A program made the position numbers and the translations under genes. The notes under the pieces were generated by a model. That model had not been told where the DNA came from and searched no databases. It saw only the letters and a program-made list of their open reading frames with translations. From Microbacteriaceae bacterium PS02068 (lineage in GTDB: Bacteria; Actinomycetota; Actinomycetes; Actinomycetales; Microbacteriaceae), in the NCBI GenBank assembly GCA_029959325.1, contig JASCPF010000016.1, positions 1-55,395 on the forward strand: a stretch of 55,395 nt of DNA, read 5' to 3'. Below, in pieces: positions 1 to 8,224 of the stretch (position 1 is the first letter of the stretch; the number at the start of each line of letters is the position of its first letter).

Positions 1-1175
1 ACGGTGGTGCCGTCGGAGAAGGTGAGGGTGCCGCCGGTGATCTGGTCGTTGCTGTTCGGTCGGTCGTAGAGCGTGACGTGGTCGAGTTGCTGCGGGGCGG
101 CCCAGCTCAACTGGATCCAGGCGCCGGTCCGTTCGCCAGCGGTGGACCACTCGGCTGCCGCATTCCCCGGGTATCCATCGATGACACCGTCTATCGCGTG
201 GACAGCTTCAACTCCGGGCAGCTGCGACGAGGCCGTCACGGACGCGTTCCGCGCGACATCAGGTCCGGTCGTCGGCGCCGCACCAGCGACGGGCTGCACC
301 GGGTTTGCGAGTGGCATCGTGTACTGTCGCACCGTGAGCTGAAGCGATCCGCCAGTCGGACATACCGGCTCGCCGTCGCACAGCCGCGAATCATGAGCGG
401 AGTAGCTCGCGACTGCTGCTTTCTTCAAAGGCAGATCGTCACCAGTGACGTTCGCTGCCCGATCGGTGACGCCGTAGCCCTCGTAACCGACGACGGTCCC
501 GGAGAAACCCGAACTCGCGAGAGCAGAGAGCGCAAACTTCCCGCCAGCGACGTGGTCGGCGTGGTCACTCGCATCGCCCGCTGCGTTCTGCAGGCGGATC
601 GTGGTGGGCGATGTCGCAGCGACGACGCTCGCAATGGTGGAGAGCAATTGCGCCTTGGTGTAGGTCGCGGTGCCGTCGACGGCTTGTATTGTTGCGATCG
701 ACCCGGACCAGAGTTGGGGCAGGGAGGTGTTCCCAGTCGATGGGTACCCGGTGCCCGACATGTCGCCGTCGGGCAGTCGAAGGTAGACGAGCGTGACTCG
801 ACCGTCGTTGCTCGACACGGTCTTCACGGGGTGTCCAGCATAGGTGCGGATTGCGCTACTCCACGTGGTGGCGCCGGTTCCGATCATCGTTGCGTAGGCC
901 GCTTGCGGGCCGAGCTCACGGTCGACCCAGTACGACGTCCCCAGGCCTGCATCGCCGGCGGTGAGGTAAACGGTCGTGACACAGGCACCAGCACGGACAT
1001 CGTTCTGAAGATCGGGGTTCATGAACAGGATGTCGTCGTCCTCGTGCGCGGCGACGGACAGCGTAGAGCTGGAGCACCCAGCTGCGACCGCGGCCGACGG
1101 TACCGTGGCTCCAAACGCGATCAAGCTGATGACAACAGCGACGGACAACGACCAACGACGCCTACGAACGACCAC
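1..1175 (-). CDS. Secreted PIG-L family deacetylase with C-terminal carbohydrate-binding-like domain (3' end outside window)
   Basis: The frame is open from a GTG at 1175 to the window edge (391 codons), so the C-terminus is missing. The start is supported by AGGGGGAG at 1181-1188, 5 nt upstream. An Arg-rich N-terminus and hydrophobic segment (residues 2-32) form a signal peptide ending near AVAA. Residues 40-260 look like the PIG-L/LmbE fold: the usual AHPDDE zinc motif appears as AHEDDD near residue 43, and a downstream HADHV fits the HxxH motif. Family members remove N-acetyl groups from GlcNAc-containing substrates. After about residue 300 the sequence (ARNASVTASSQ..., AEWST, WIQLSWAAPQQLDHVTLYD) resembles F5/8-type-C or DUF7402 sugar-binding modules. 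Position at the edge of an EPS cluster suggests it edits surface polysaccharide. The substrate is unknown. Confidence 0.8.
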   Translation of the reverse strand, partial: MVVRRRRWSLSVAVVISLIAFGATVPSAAVAAGCSSSTLSVAAHEDDDILFMNPDLQNDVRAGACVTTVYLTAGDAGLGTSYWVDRELGPQAAYATMIGTGATTWSSAIRTYAGHPVKTVSSNDGRVTLVYLRLPDGDMSGTGYPSTGNTSLPQLWSGSIATIQAVDGTATYTKAQLLSTIASVVAATSPTTIRLQNAAGDASDHADHVAGGKFALSALASSGFSGTVVGYEGYGVTDRAANVTGDDLPLKKAAVASYSAHDSRLCDGEPVCPTGGSLQLTVRQYTMPLANPVQPVAGAAPTTGPDVARNASVTASSQLPGVEAVHAIDGVIDGYPGNAAAEWSTAGERTGAWIQLSWAAPQQLDHVTLYDRPNSNDQITGGTLTFSDGTT

Positions 1176-1281
1176 GACGACTCCCCCTGCATTCCGACAC
1201 GGCCCCAGCCTTTGTCGGTTCCCCATACAACGCTGCCCCACAGCGCTGAGTCGAACAATACACGAACCTCTGGTGAGACGA

Positions 1282-2628
1282 CTAACGGGTCTGCTGCGCC
1301 GCCGCCTCTTTGGCGCGTTTCGTGATCGCAGGGGCCGGCGGCGTCTCGGTCGCGGGGGTCATCCGACTCAACGCTCCGGCGAGGCCGAGCAAGAGGAATA
1401 GCGTCCCCATTGTCATTGGGAATGCGAAAGCATCGAAAGCGGTGAGACTTGCGGCACCCGCTGCGATCGATGCGACAAGCGTGAGGCCGAGGTCGCGGAC
1501 GGCAGAGTCGCCATTGGTCCGATGCACGCGAATCGCCGAATACGCACCGGCGCCGATGACGACGATGAAAGCTATCGTGCCGACGATGCCCACTCCGACC
1601 AGCAGACCGAGGTATTCATTGTCGAAGATTCGGTACTTGGGCAAGAAGGTGCCGAGCCCTCGGCCGAAGATCGGCCAGCGGCTGAAGAACTCCCAGAACA
1701 GTTCATAGCTGTCGGTGCGCGAGGAGATGCTGGGGTCGTTGCCGACGTTGCGGAACAGTGAGTTGATGATTCCGAAGAGGCGGGGGACCGCCGCGAACAG
1801 GAGCAAGGCGAGGGTGCCGGTGCCGATCGCGAACGCGATGCGTCGCCGCGGCGGCCACCCGATCAGCAGGATCACGATCGCGACGACGATGCTGACGTAC
1901 GCCGAGCGTGAAAAAGTCAACGCCACGGCGACGCTCAACACGAGCACCGGTAGCCACCGCAGCCAGGCGCGCATCGTTCGATCGGTGAATGCCACGTGTA
2001 GAGCGAGAGGCAACAGCATCGTCAAGATGATGCCGAACTCGATCGGATGGGTGGCGGTTCCAGATGGGCGGACCATCCCGTCGCGCGTGAAGATCTCGAA
2101 CGCCCCCGTCCGCAGACCGGGGATCGAGATCCACTCGATGAGGCTCTGGCCCGTAGCGAACTGGGCGAGTCCGAGAATGCCGAGCGCGCCACCCGCCCAC
2201 GCGAGGCGCCGCGTGAGCACTTGCGCCCGACGGATCGACGCGATGCCATCGTTGGCGATCAAGCTCGTTCCGACCCAGGACAGCACCGAGAGCACCGCCA
2301 CGTCACCGGGGCTGATCTCATCGGCATCTATGGGTCGCGACGTGCCGGCGATGTAGCTGAAGCCGACGCAGATCACGAACGCCACCAAGACCGTACGTAC
2401 TGATGGACCCTCGGCCGCCCGGCCTTCGTCCGATGTAGCGCTCACGTGCATGAGGACCCACCCGCCGAAGCTGAGAAGGCCCATCAGCATCGACGGCGCA
2501 CCTGCGCTACCGAGCGCGTCTATGACGAGGCGGGTCGGTATCGCGTAAAGCACCACGATGTACAACGTCAGCCACGTTACGGCATCTGTTCGACGTCGGC
2601 CTGGCCGCGGGAACTCCTCAAAAGTCAT
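1282..2628 (-). CDS. O-antigen ligase/polymerase (Wzy-like) membrane protein
   Basis: A 448-residue protein with about ten to twelve hydrophobic segments. It contains hallmarks of the Wzy_C/O-antigen ligase family: a LTFSRSAYVS segment and a large loop with SSRTDSYELFWEFFSRWPIFGRGLGTF followed by DNEYLGLLVGVGIVG. In Wzx/Wzy systems such a protein polymerises undecaprenyl-linked repeat units on the outer face of the membrane. It starts 11 nt after the Wzz-like gene ends, so the two are probably co-transcribed. Whether it is polymerase or ligase cannot be decided from sequence. A Gram-positive EPS context with a flippase and chain-length proteins favours polymerase. The C-terminal 25 residues are a charged cytoplasmic tail. 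Confidence 0.85.
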   Translation of the reverse strand: MTFEEFPRPGRRRTDAVTWLTLYIVVLYAIPTRLVIDALGSAGAPSMLMGLLSFGGWVLMHVSATSDEGRAAEGPSVRTVLVAFVICVGFSYIAGTSRPIDADEISPGDVAVLSVLSWVGTSLIANDGIASIRRAQVLTRRLAWAGGALGILGLAQFATGQSLIEWISIPGLRTGAFEIFTRDGMVRPSGTATHPIEFGIILTMLLPLALHVAFTDRTMRAWLRWLPVLVLSVAVALTFSRSAYVSIVVAIVILLIGWPPRRRIAFAIGTGTLALLLFAAVPRLFGIINSLFRNVGNDPSISSRTDSYELFWEFFSRWPIFGRGLGTFLPKYRIFDNEYLGLLVGVGIVGTIAFIVVIGAGAYSAIRVHRTNGDSAVRDLGLTLVASIAAGAASLTAFDAFAFPMTMGTLFLLLGLAGALSRMTPATETPPAPAITKRAKEAAAQQTR

Positions 2629-2639
2629 CGCGCTTTGGC

Positions 2640-3425
2640 TCAGAAGTCGGTGCGGGCCAGCCTCGGGCCGCTCTCGCTCAGATGAGGGGTGACCAGCTCT
2701 TCCAGGTCATCGTCCGGCACCACCGGTTCCGGTGATCCCTCATCCTGCACGGGGCGATTTCGCCGGACGCGACGGCGGTTCAACCCGGCGTCGATTGTCA
2801 CAGCTGACACGACCGTCACGACGACGCCGGCGACGATGATCGCCACGACTGCCCTGATGGTGTCGCTCGAGCTTCGCGTGGCCTTCGTGTCGACGGTCAG
2901 TCGCATCGATCCGATAGCGGCATCTGTCGGAACGTTCTGCTCCACTTGGATGTCTTGCAGAATCTCGGTCGCCGTGTCGAGCATGTTGTTGAGCGCGGTG
3001 AGTGTGCTGGTGGCGGTCCTATCCGAGACAGTGACCAGAATGGTCGGACCACGCATTGTCGGGTCGGTTTCGACCGTATAGTCGGCGGTCGGCGCGATCT
3101 CTTTCAGACGTGAGCGCTCTGTCTCACCGTCGAGTCGTGCGATGACCAACGCTGCAGGCGCACTCAGGCTGTCCAGATTCAGAAACGGATTGTGACCGCC
3201 CTGACTGACGGTGCTCTTCGACGGCAGGAGAAGAATGGTGCCTTCGGCCTGGTACGTCGGCGGCACGATGGTCCAGCCCGCGTACGCAAGTCCGGACGTG
3301 AGGAGCAGTCCGCTCAGAATGACGAGTCGTCTGCGCCACAAGGCTCCGAGGACTTCCCTCCAGCCCATCGGCCCCCCAGCTGTCTTATCCGATCGGCGGT
3401 TGCCGACTGTCCCCGCATCAGACAC
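2640..3425 (-). CDS. Wzz-like polysaccharide chain-length protein 1
   Basis: 261 residues. A cytoplasmic N-terminus is followed by a membrane segment at about residues 33-52 (RRLVILSGLLLTSGLAYAGW), an external domain with short helices, a second membrane segment around 188-210, and a charged tail of about 50 residues. This is the topology of Wzz/CapA-type co-polymerases, and PPTYQAEGTILLLPS is a typical start of the external domain. No Walker motif is present, so it lacks a BY-kinase domain. The GTG start at 3425 lies in the loop of a 7-bp inverted repeat. It probably leads an operon with the polymerase at 1282-2628 and is divergent from a second Wzz-like gene. Confidence 0.75.
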   Translation of the reverse strand: MSDAGTVGNRRSDKTAGGPMGWREVLGALWRRRLVILSGLLLTSGLAYAGWTIVPPTYQAEGTILLLPSKSTVSQGGHNPFLNLDSLSAPAALVIARLDGETERSRLKEIAPTADYTVETDPTMRGPTILVTVSDRTATSTLTALNNMLDTATEILQDIQVEQNVPTDAAIGSMRLTVDTKATRSSSDTIRAVVAIIVAGVVVTVVSAVTIDAGLNRRRVRRNRPVQDEGSPEPVVPDDDLEELVTPHLSESGPRLARTDF

Positions 3426-3432
3426 TCTGATG
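3416..3432. repeat. Inverted repeat enclosing a start codon
   Basis: CATCAGA (3416-3422), CAC, TCTGATG (3426-3432) is a perfect 7-bp dyad. Its three-base centre is the complement of the GTG start codon at 3425. It could be an operator or a hairpin that limits initiation, and is seen only in this position. Confidence 0.5.
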
Positions 3433-3483
3433 CGCTCTCATCGTAGCGGCCCCGCGGCGAGGAACACGCGACGTGTGGCTTAC

Positions 3484-3509
3484 ACACAGCCGATTCCAGG
3501 AGGCTGTGT
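3484..3509. repeat. Inverted repeat in leader of second Wzz-like gene
   Basis: ACACAGCC (3484-3491) and GGCTGTGT (3502-3509) are perfect 8-bp complements separated by 10 nt, inside the 112-bp divergent region between the two Wzz-like genes. It lies 28 nt before the GTG at 3538. An operator or a leader hairpin are both possible. Confidence 0.45.
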
Positions 3510-3537
3510 CATCATCGTGCTGCGAGAAGGGAGCAGT

Positions 3538-4212
3538 GTGACCATTTGGGACATCCTGGCAGCGTCGCGCCGCCACTGGATCGTTGCGGCGCTCGGGGTG
3601 CTCCTGACGGCGCTCGCTCTCATGTTGGTTTCCAACCAACATACGGTCTACTACTCCCGGACATCCGCCTACTTCCTCGCGCCTGCGAGCGCGGTCAACC
3701 CCAATGTCCTCAGCACCACATCGCTTGACCTCGTCGATACCGCGGGCGTCATCGCGAGGCGGCTGAACGGGACCGGAGCGCCACCGAAGCTCGCTTCGAC
3801 GGACGCGACGATCGTCGGGCGGGGCATCTACGACGGTACGTCGATCTCTCTGATCGACAATGGAGGGCAGTGGACCTCCTACTTCAACGTGCAGGCGCTC
3901 GACATCCAGGTCTCCGGACCCAGCGCGCAGATCGTCCGGAAGCACCAGGCGGATGCCTTCGACCTGATCTCGAACGAGCTGGCGACCTTGCAGGACGAGC
4001 AGGGGGTGCAGGCGGTGGATCGGATCGCGGTGCAACTGACGCCCAGTTCGCCGACGGTGGTGGCTATGAGCGGCGATCGACGCCGCGCTCAGGCGATGAC
4101 AGTGGTCGCAGGCGCGAGCGCGACTCTCCTCGCCCTCGCGTGCTTCGAGCGCCGACGGATCCGTCGGAGTGCACGAAGCGGCGAATCTGCGACGCTCTCG
4201 GTCCCGGTTTAG
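3538..4212 (+). CDS. Wzz-like polysaccharide chain-length protein 2
   Basis: The frame stays open upstream, but I start at GTG 3538 because AGAAGGGAG (3525-3533) sits just before it and the protein then begins with a short cytoplasmic segment and a membrane helix (RHWIVAALGVLLTALALMLVS). The 224-residue product has an external domain (TSAYFLAPASAVNPN onward), a second membrane helix near residues 185-202 (AMTVVAGASATLLALACF) and a short basic tail. This is the same architecture as the divergent neighbour and again has no kinase motif. Two such proteins suggest either a hetero-oligomeric co-polymerase or two chain-length settings. Function is inferred from topology and context, since sequence identity in this family is low. 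Confidence 0.65.
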   Translation: MTIWDILAASRRHWIVAALGVLLTALALMLVSNQHTVYYSRTSAYFLAPASAVNPNVLSTTSLDLVDTAGVIARRLNGTGAPPKLASTDATIVGRGIYDGTSISLIDNGGQWTSYFNVQALDIQVSGPSAQIVRKHQADAFDLISNELATLQDEQGVQAVDRIAVQLTPSSPTVVAMSGDRRRAQAMTVVAGASATLLALACFERRRIRRSARSGESATLSVPV

Positions 4213-4220
4213 GTGTGCAT

Positions 4221-4249
4221 CGCACCTCATTCGACAACATCGAAGTGCG
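4221..4249. terminator. Possible terminator between convergent genes
   Basis: CGCAC...TTCGA-caaca-TCGAA-GTGCG (4221-4249) can fold into a bulged stem in the 39-bp gap between the convergent Wzz-like and flippase genes. There is no clear T-tract. Confidence 0.3.
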
Positions 4250-4251
4250 AC

Positions 4252-5781
4252 TCAGCCGTGCGGCTGATCGTCGTGGTCGGTGCGGGCGGCCGCGGGCGGA
4301 CGGTGCCGGGGGAGAGTCCAGCGAAGGAAACGTGACAAGCGACCCGGCAGGATGTGCACGGTGTCCGTGAACGTCGCGGTCCGCAAGAATCGGAGGGCCA
4401 CGAGGTAGATGCCCACGACCGCGATACCGATGCAACTCAGTGCGAGAAGCGCCGGCGCGTCGTGAAGCACCCGCATGAGCCCGAGCCCGGCCGCTGCCGC
4501 GATCGCGGTGGGGCCCATCACTCCGATGAGCGGTCGCGCAGCCTGCCACAGGCTCACGTCAATGAGTCGGCTGACAGCCACCCATCGGATGGCGGACTCC
4601 ACGAGTGCGCCAGCGACCCAGAGGCCGAGAAGCACTGCGAGTCCGAACTGGACTCCGACCGCCAGCATGATCGTCGACGCCGTGTAGGCGATGCCGATCA
4701 ATGCGAGCCAGTGACCCGGCTTTCCCATTCCGATGTGCAGGCCCTGGTCGATCGGCCAGCCCACGCTGATCAAGAACACCGCTGCCAGGGCGGGGACGAT
4801 CACGGCACTGGGAGCCTTGTCCGCTCCGAACAGGAAGGGGACGAGGATGGGCGCCGCAACCGCGACGAACACCATGAGTGGCGCCACGACGGCGTGCGCG
4901 ATCGAGGATGCGCGGACATACGAGGAGCGCAGTCGTTCGGGTTCGTCCCGAACCTGCGAGAACGCAACCATCGAGACAGGCGCGAGTGCGGCGACGCTGA
5001 GGTCCTGAGCGGTCTGCACGAGTCGCTGAGCGATGTTGACATACCCCATCTCGCGGACGCCGAGCCCTGAAATGATGATCGCCGTCTCGATCCATGCTCT
5101 TGCGACTCCGACGAGTTCGCTCCCGAGGACCTTGACTCCGAATGAGCCGATGGTCCGGAACTCGCGAATGGAGAATTCGCGTCCCGGTCGCCACCGAACG
5201 GCTACCCAGACCCAGATTGTCACGACAACCTGCGACACCATCGCTTGAAGGACCAACGCCCATGCTCCGGCTCCGAGCAGGGCTGCGGTGATTGCGACAG
5301 CCTGAGCGGTGAGTGAGGCCGAGACCTCCATCACGGCGAGCGAACGGAAGGCCATCCGTCGCCGCATGAGAGCCATCGGCACCGAGGCGATCGCGATCAC
5401 AATGACGGACACGGACATGGCCTGCAGCAGGGGTACGACCTCTGGCAGTCGGAGAGCGATTCCGACGAGCGGCGCGGCACCCATGACGATGCCCGCGAGT
5501 GCGAGTCCGGACACCACCGAGAACCAGAACGCGGTGTTCAGCGTCCGGGGCTCCGCTTTCTCGCTCTGGATGATGTAGGTCGTGAATCCGACGTCGGCGA
5601 GAACGTACAACAGCGGCATCATGGTCGTCGCCGCGGCCGCGAGGCCGAAGCTCTCCGGACTGAGAACGCGGGTCAGGATGATGATGGCGAGCAGGCCGCC
5701 GATCCGCGACGCCCACTTCTGCGCGGTCATCCACAGCACCCCCGACGAGGTGCGGCTCGTGAGTGAGTCCTCCGTCATCAT
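4252..5781 (-). CDS. Wzx-type polysaccharide flippase
   Basis: 509 residues with about twelve to fourteen hydrophobic helices. The N-terminus (SGVLWMTAQKWASRIGGLLAIIILTRVLSPESFGLAAAATTMMPLLYVLADVGFTTYIIQ) is characteristic of the WzxC/oligosaccharide flippase branch of the MOP superfamily, where a single N-terminal basic-helix segment is followed by LsPe-FGLaA. It would move undecaprenyl-diphosphate-linked repeat units across the membrane for the polymerase at 1282-2628. It ends convergently with a Wzz-like gene and follows the GT92-like gene by 19 nt, which suggests an operon with the glycosyltransferases upstream. Length and topology are normal and no disruption is seen. Confidence 0.88.
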   Translation of the reverse strand: MMTEDSLTSRTSSGVLWMTAQKWASRIGGLLAIIILTRVLSPESFGLAAAATTMMPLLYVLADVGFTTYIIQSEKAEPRTLNTAFWFSVVSGLALAGIVMGAAPLVGIALRLPEVVPLLQAMSVSVIVIAIASVPMALMRRRMAFRSLAVMEVSASLTAQAVAITAALLGAGAWALVLQAMVSQVVVTIWVWVAVRWRPGREFSIREFRTIGSFGVKVLGSELVGVARAWIETAIIISGLGVREMGYVNIAQRLVQTAQDLSVAALAPVSMVAFSQVRDEPERLRSSYVRASSIAHAVVAPLMVFVAVAAPILVPFLFGADKAPSAVIVPALAAVFLISVGWPIDQGLHIGMGKPGHWLALIGIAYTASTIMLAVGVQFGLAVLLGLWVAGALVESAIRWVAVSRLIDVSLWQAARPLIGVMGPTAIAAAAGLGLMRVLHDAPALLALSCIGIAVVGIYLVALRFLRTATFTDTVHILPGRLSRFLRWTLPRHRPPAAARTDHDDQPHG

Positions 5782-5800
5782 CGTTGGGTCGCCGCCACGT

Positions 5801-7033
5801 TCAACGCGCTCCGAGCCTGATCTTCCAACGCCACATCCATCCCAGAGCGCGGTTGAAGAGGGCCCGACGCTCCAGAAGGCGTGGTCGGGGGGTCGGAATC
5901 GTCGGTATCGAAGCGAGCCTGTCTTCCTGTTGCGCTAAAAGCTCCTCGTCGATCTCGTACTGCCCCGGAACCACGGTGAAACTGTTGCGCGCTCCGTACC
6001 AGTCCGTTGTGATGTTCAGCATGTGCGCGAACCTGACGCCGTCCCCCGACGTCATGGGAACTCCGCGGACGTTGTGGACAGCCAACTGGGCGGCCTGAGG
6101 CACGCGGGCGGGCACGACGCACCATTTGGCAGCGGACGGCATCTCCGGCGGAAACGTCTTTATCCAGTGGGACTCAGCATGCAGGGGACGCGCGCCGCGC
6201 GGCGTGCCTGGCGCTGGGTAGGTGTACCTGCCCGGAAGCTCGAGCACGCCGTTCGCTGCGCGGGCCGCGACGTCGAAGACGGAGCTCCCGGAAATCTCGA
6301 GCACGAGTTCATCGATGTCGGCATTGAGGAAGCCTGCTGCCTCTCGAAGCAGTCTCCACCTAGCGTGCTCGAGAGCACCGCGCTGTGCGTAGTCAGAATC
6401 CCAGAACTGCTGCAACCGTGTCACCGGCCCGTAGCGGAACGGCCAGGCCACGACTGCCGCGACCTTGACACCGGGCGTAGCTGCGAGAGCCTCCCATAAC
6501 TCCTCGTGCGAGTAGGCAGTCGAATTGTTGTCGTACACGATGAGAGCATCGGCGCTGTGGTGTCGGGCGTGCCAGCGCCCCCATTCTTTGACCCACTCGA
6601 GATCGTTGTCTTTCGAGACGGTCATCACGGCACGACGGCCTCGGAACTCGGACGAGAGGTCCTCGCTGACGGGGATGGGCTCAGGTGCGAGTCTGCTGTC
6701 GATGCGAGCATCGCGCGCGTTCGACCGGTCAATCGCCCAGAACCGTCCGACCCGATCGAGCCCGCGGTCGATCCGAAATCGGCGCGGGGCGGACCCTGGC
6801 GCCACAAGACGCATCTGAGCCACCTCAGCGCGGAGTGTCCCCGCGGGCGGGCCTACCGCGAGAACCTTACGTCCGCAGTGGAACACGTCGTAGAAGACAG
6901 TGGTCGCGTCGTACTTGTCGAGGTATCCCGCTTCCCGGTATTCGGCCGGACGTGGAGGTGTACGGACTGCTTCCGGATCGGCGCTGACGAGTGCCGACGG
7001 ATCGATGATCCTCGGCTGGCGTGACATCGTCAT
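5801..7033 (-). CDS. GT92-like glycosyltransferase
   Basis: The frame is open to an ATG at 7090, but that start overlaps the upstream gene by 41 bp. I prefer ATG 7033, which has GGGGA 8 nt upstream and lies 16 bp after the upstream stop, giving 410 residues. A GT-A core begins with VMTVSKDNDLEWVKEWGRWHARHHSADALIVYDNNST, continues with a segment on the Arg-rich acceptor side, and contains FLNADIDELV, whose DxD motif would hold the metal-nucleotide sugar. This pattern fits GT92 / Glyco_tranf_2_4 proteins. It lies in the EPS gene series and probably adds one sugar to the lipid-linked repeat unit. Donor and acceptor cannot be told. Confidence 0.7.
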   Translation of the reverse strand: MTMSRQPRIIDPSALVSADPEAVRTPPRPAEYREAGYLDKYDATTVFYDVFHCGRKVLAVGPPAGTLRAEVAQMRLVAPGSAPRRFRIDRGLDRVGRFWAIDRSNARDARIDSRLAPEPIPVSEDLSSEFRGRRAVMTVSKDNDLEWVKEWGRWHARHHSADALIVYDNNSTAYSHEELWEALAATPGVKVAAVVAWPFRYGPVTRLQQFWDSDYAQRGALEHARWRLLREAAGFLNADIDELVLEISGSSVFDVAARAANGVLELPGRYTYPAPGTPRGARPLHAESHWIKTFPPEMPSAAKWCVVPARVPQAAQLAVHNVRGVPMTSGDGVRFAHMLNITTDWYGARNSFTVVPGQYEIDEELLAQQEDRLASIPTIPTPRPRLLERRALFNRALGWMWRWKIRLGAR

Positions 7034-7049
7034 CTCGCGTTCCCCGTTC

Positions 7050-8096
7050 TCATCGGTCGCGATCCAGCGCACGGCGGCAGATTTCCTCATAGAGGTCGGC
7101 TGCCTCCGCTACGGGACGTTCCAGCAGGGCCGGAAGCTCGCTGTACGCGGCTTCGGCTCCCGCGGCGACGTCGCGGTCGTACTGGTCACGTCGTCGCAGC
7201 CGGTAGAGCGCCAGCTTGTATCGAAGGTAGCGATCCATCACCTTCCTGCTGCGGTCGCCGCTCGGAAAAATCTTGTGACACACGTACGCGTAGTTGAGTA
7301 GATGAAAGAACCCGTAAGAGAAGCCGGCAGCGCGCTTACCGGGGTGTGTGTTGTGGAACGCGCGAGCTGCTTCAGCGACCGCGATCAAGGAGCCCGAAGC
7401 CAGAACGCGAAGAGCCATGTCCTTGTCTTCGTGCACGCCGTAACCGACGCGCGAACCGAGCACCGGGTCGAACGCCAGCGTGCGGGCCACATCGGTGCGC
7501 AGTGTCATCCGGTATCCACCGAATGTGCCCACGAGGGGATGCCTGAGCCCTGCCGCTCGGGCGGCAGGTTCGAGAGCCGCCGAGCGCGCGCGTCCGAAGA
7601 CTTCGAATGGCTGAGGGACGATCGCGGATTCGACGATGTTGCGGACGCGCATGATGAGAGGTCGATCGGTGAGCCGCACACGTCGGTCGGGGACTTCATC
7701 ACCGAGAGGCACCGGAGATCGATGCGCATCGACGGCCGTCACCGCACCGTACAGGCTGCCTTCGTCGGATTCGTATACCTCCATCACCGCCGCTGCGGTG
7801 TCTGGGTACCACAGCACGTCGTCGTCAGGAAACATGGTGATCGCCTCGGTGACGTGGCGCAGTCCCTGATTGCGTTGCAGCGGCAGATTGGCGGCCTCGC
7901 CGTAGTGCACGCGGATCGGGACGCTCGTCGACGCTGCAATATCCGCGACGATTCTCTCGACGTCGCTGTGGTCATCGCTGCGATCGACGACCACGATCTG
8001 CCCCGGCGGGCGAGACTGATTCGAGAAGGTCCGAAGCGCAGAGCCGAGGATGTCTTGGCGGTTGCGTGTGGCCACGACGACTGCGTAGTCGAGCAT
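7050..8096 (-). CDS. GT2 family glycosyltransferase
   Basis: 348 residues from ATG 8096, chosen over an upstream ATG at 8135 because GGAGGAG lies 6 nt before it and the protein then begins directly with the GT-A strand MLDYAVVVATRNRQDILGSAL. The typical GT2 features follow: VVDRSDDHSD, a QRNQGLRHV segment and the FPDDDVLW DxD-like motif near residue 90. A later acidic motif (GYGVHEDKDMALRVL) fits the catalytic ED of the family. It overlaps none of its neighbours and lies in the same transcription direction as the flippase, suggesting co-transcription. The sugar transferred is unknown. Confidence 0.82.
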   Translation of the reverse strand: MLDYAVVVATRNRQDILGSALRTFSNQSRPPGQIVVVDRSDDHSDVERIVADIAASTSVPIRVHYGEAANLPLQRNQGLRHVTEAITMFPDDDVLWYPDTAAAVMEVYESDEGSLYGAVTAVDAHRSPVPLGDEVPDRRVRLTDRPLIMRVRNIVESAIVPQPFEVFGRARSAALEPAARAAGLRHPLVGTFGGYRMTLRTDVARTLAFDPVLGSRVGYGVHEDKDMALRVLASGSLIAVAEAARAFHNTHPGKRAAGFSYGFFHLLNYAYVCHKIFPSGDRSRKVMDRYLRYKLALYRLRRRDQYDRDVAAGAEAAYSELPALLERPVAEAADLYEEICRRALDRDR

Positions 8097-8224
8097 CGCG
8101 AACTCCTCCAGGTTCGACGCGTCCGCCGCCCCCACGGCAGCGCTTCACGCGGGCCACACCGCACCCCTAGGAAGACTACTCGAAGCGGGCCGCCTCCCGG
8201 TGCGCCCGCTGCGCGCGGGGACGA

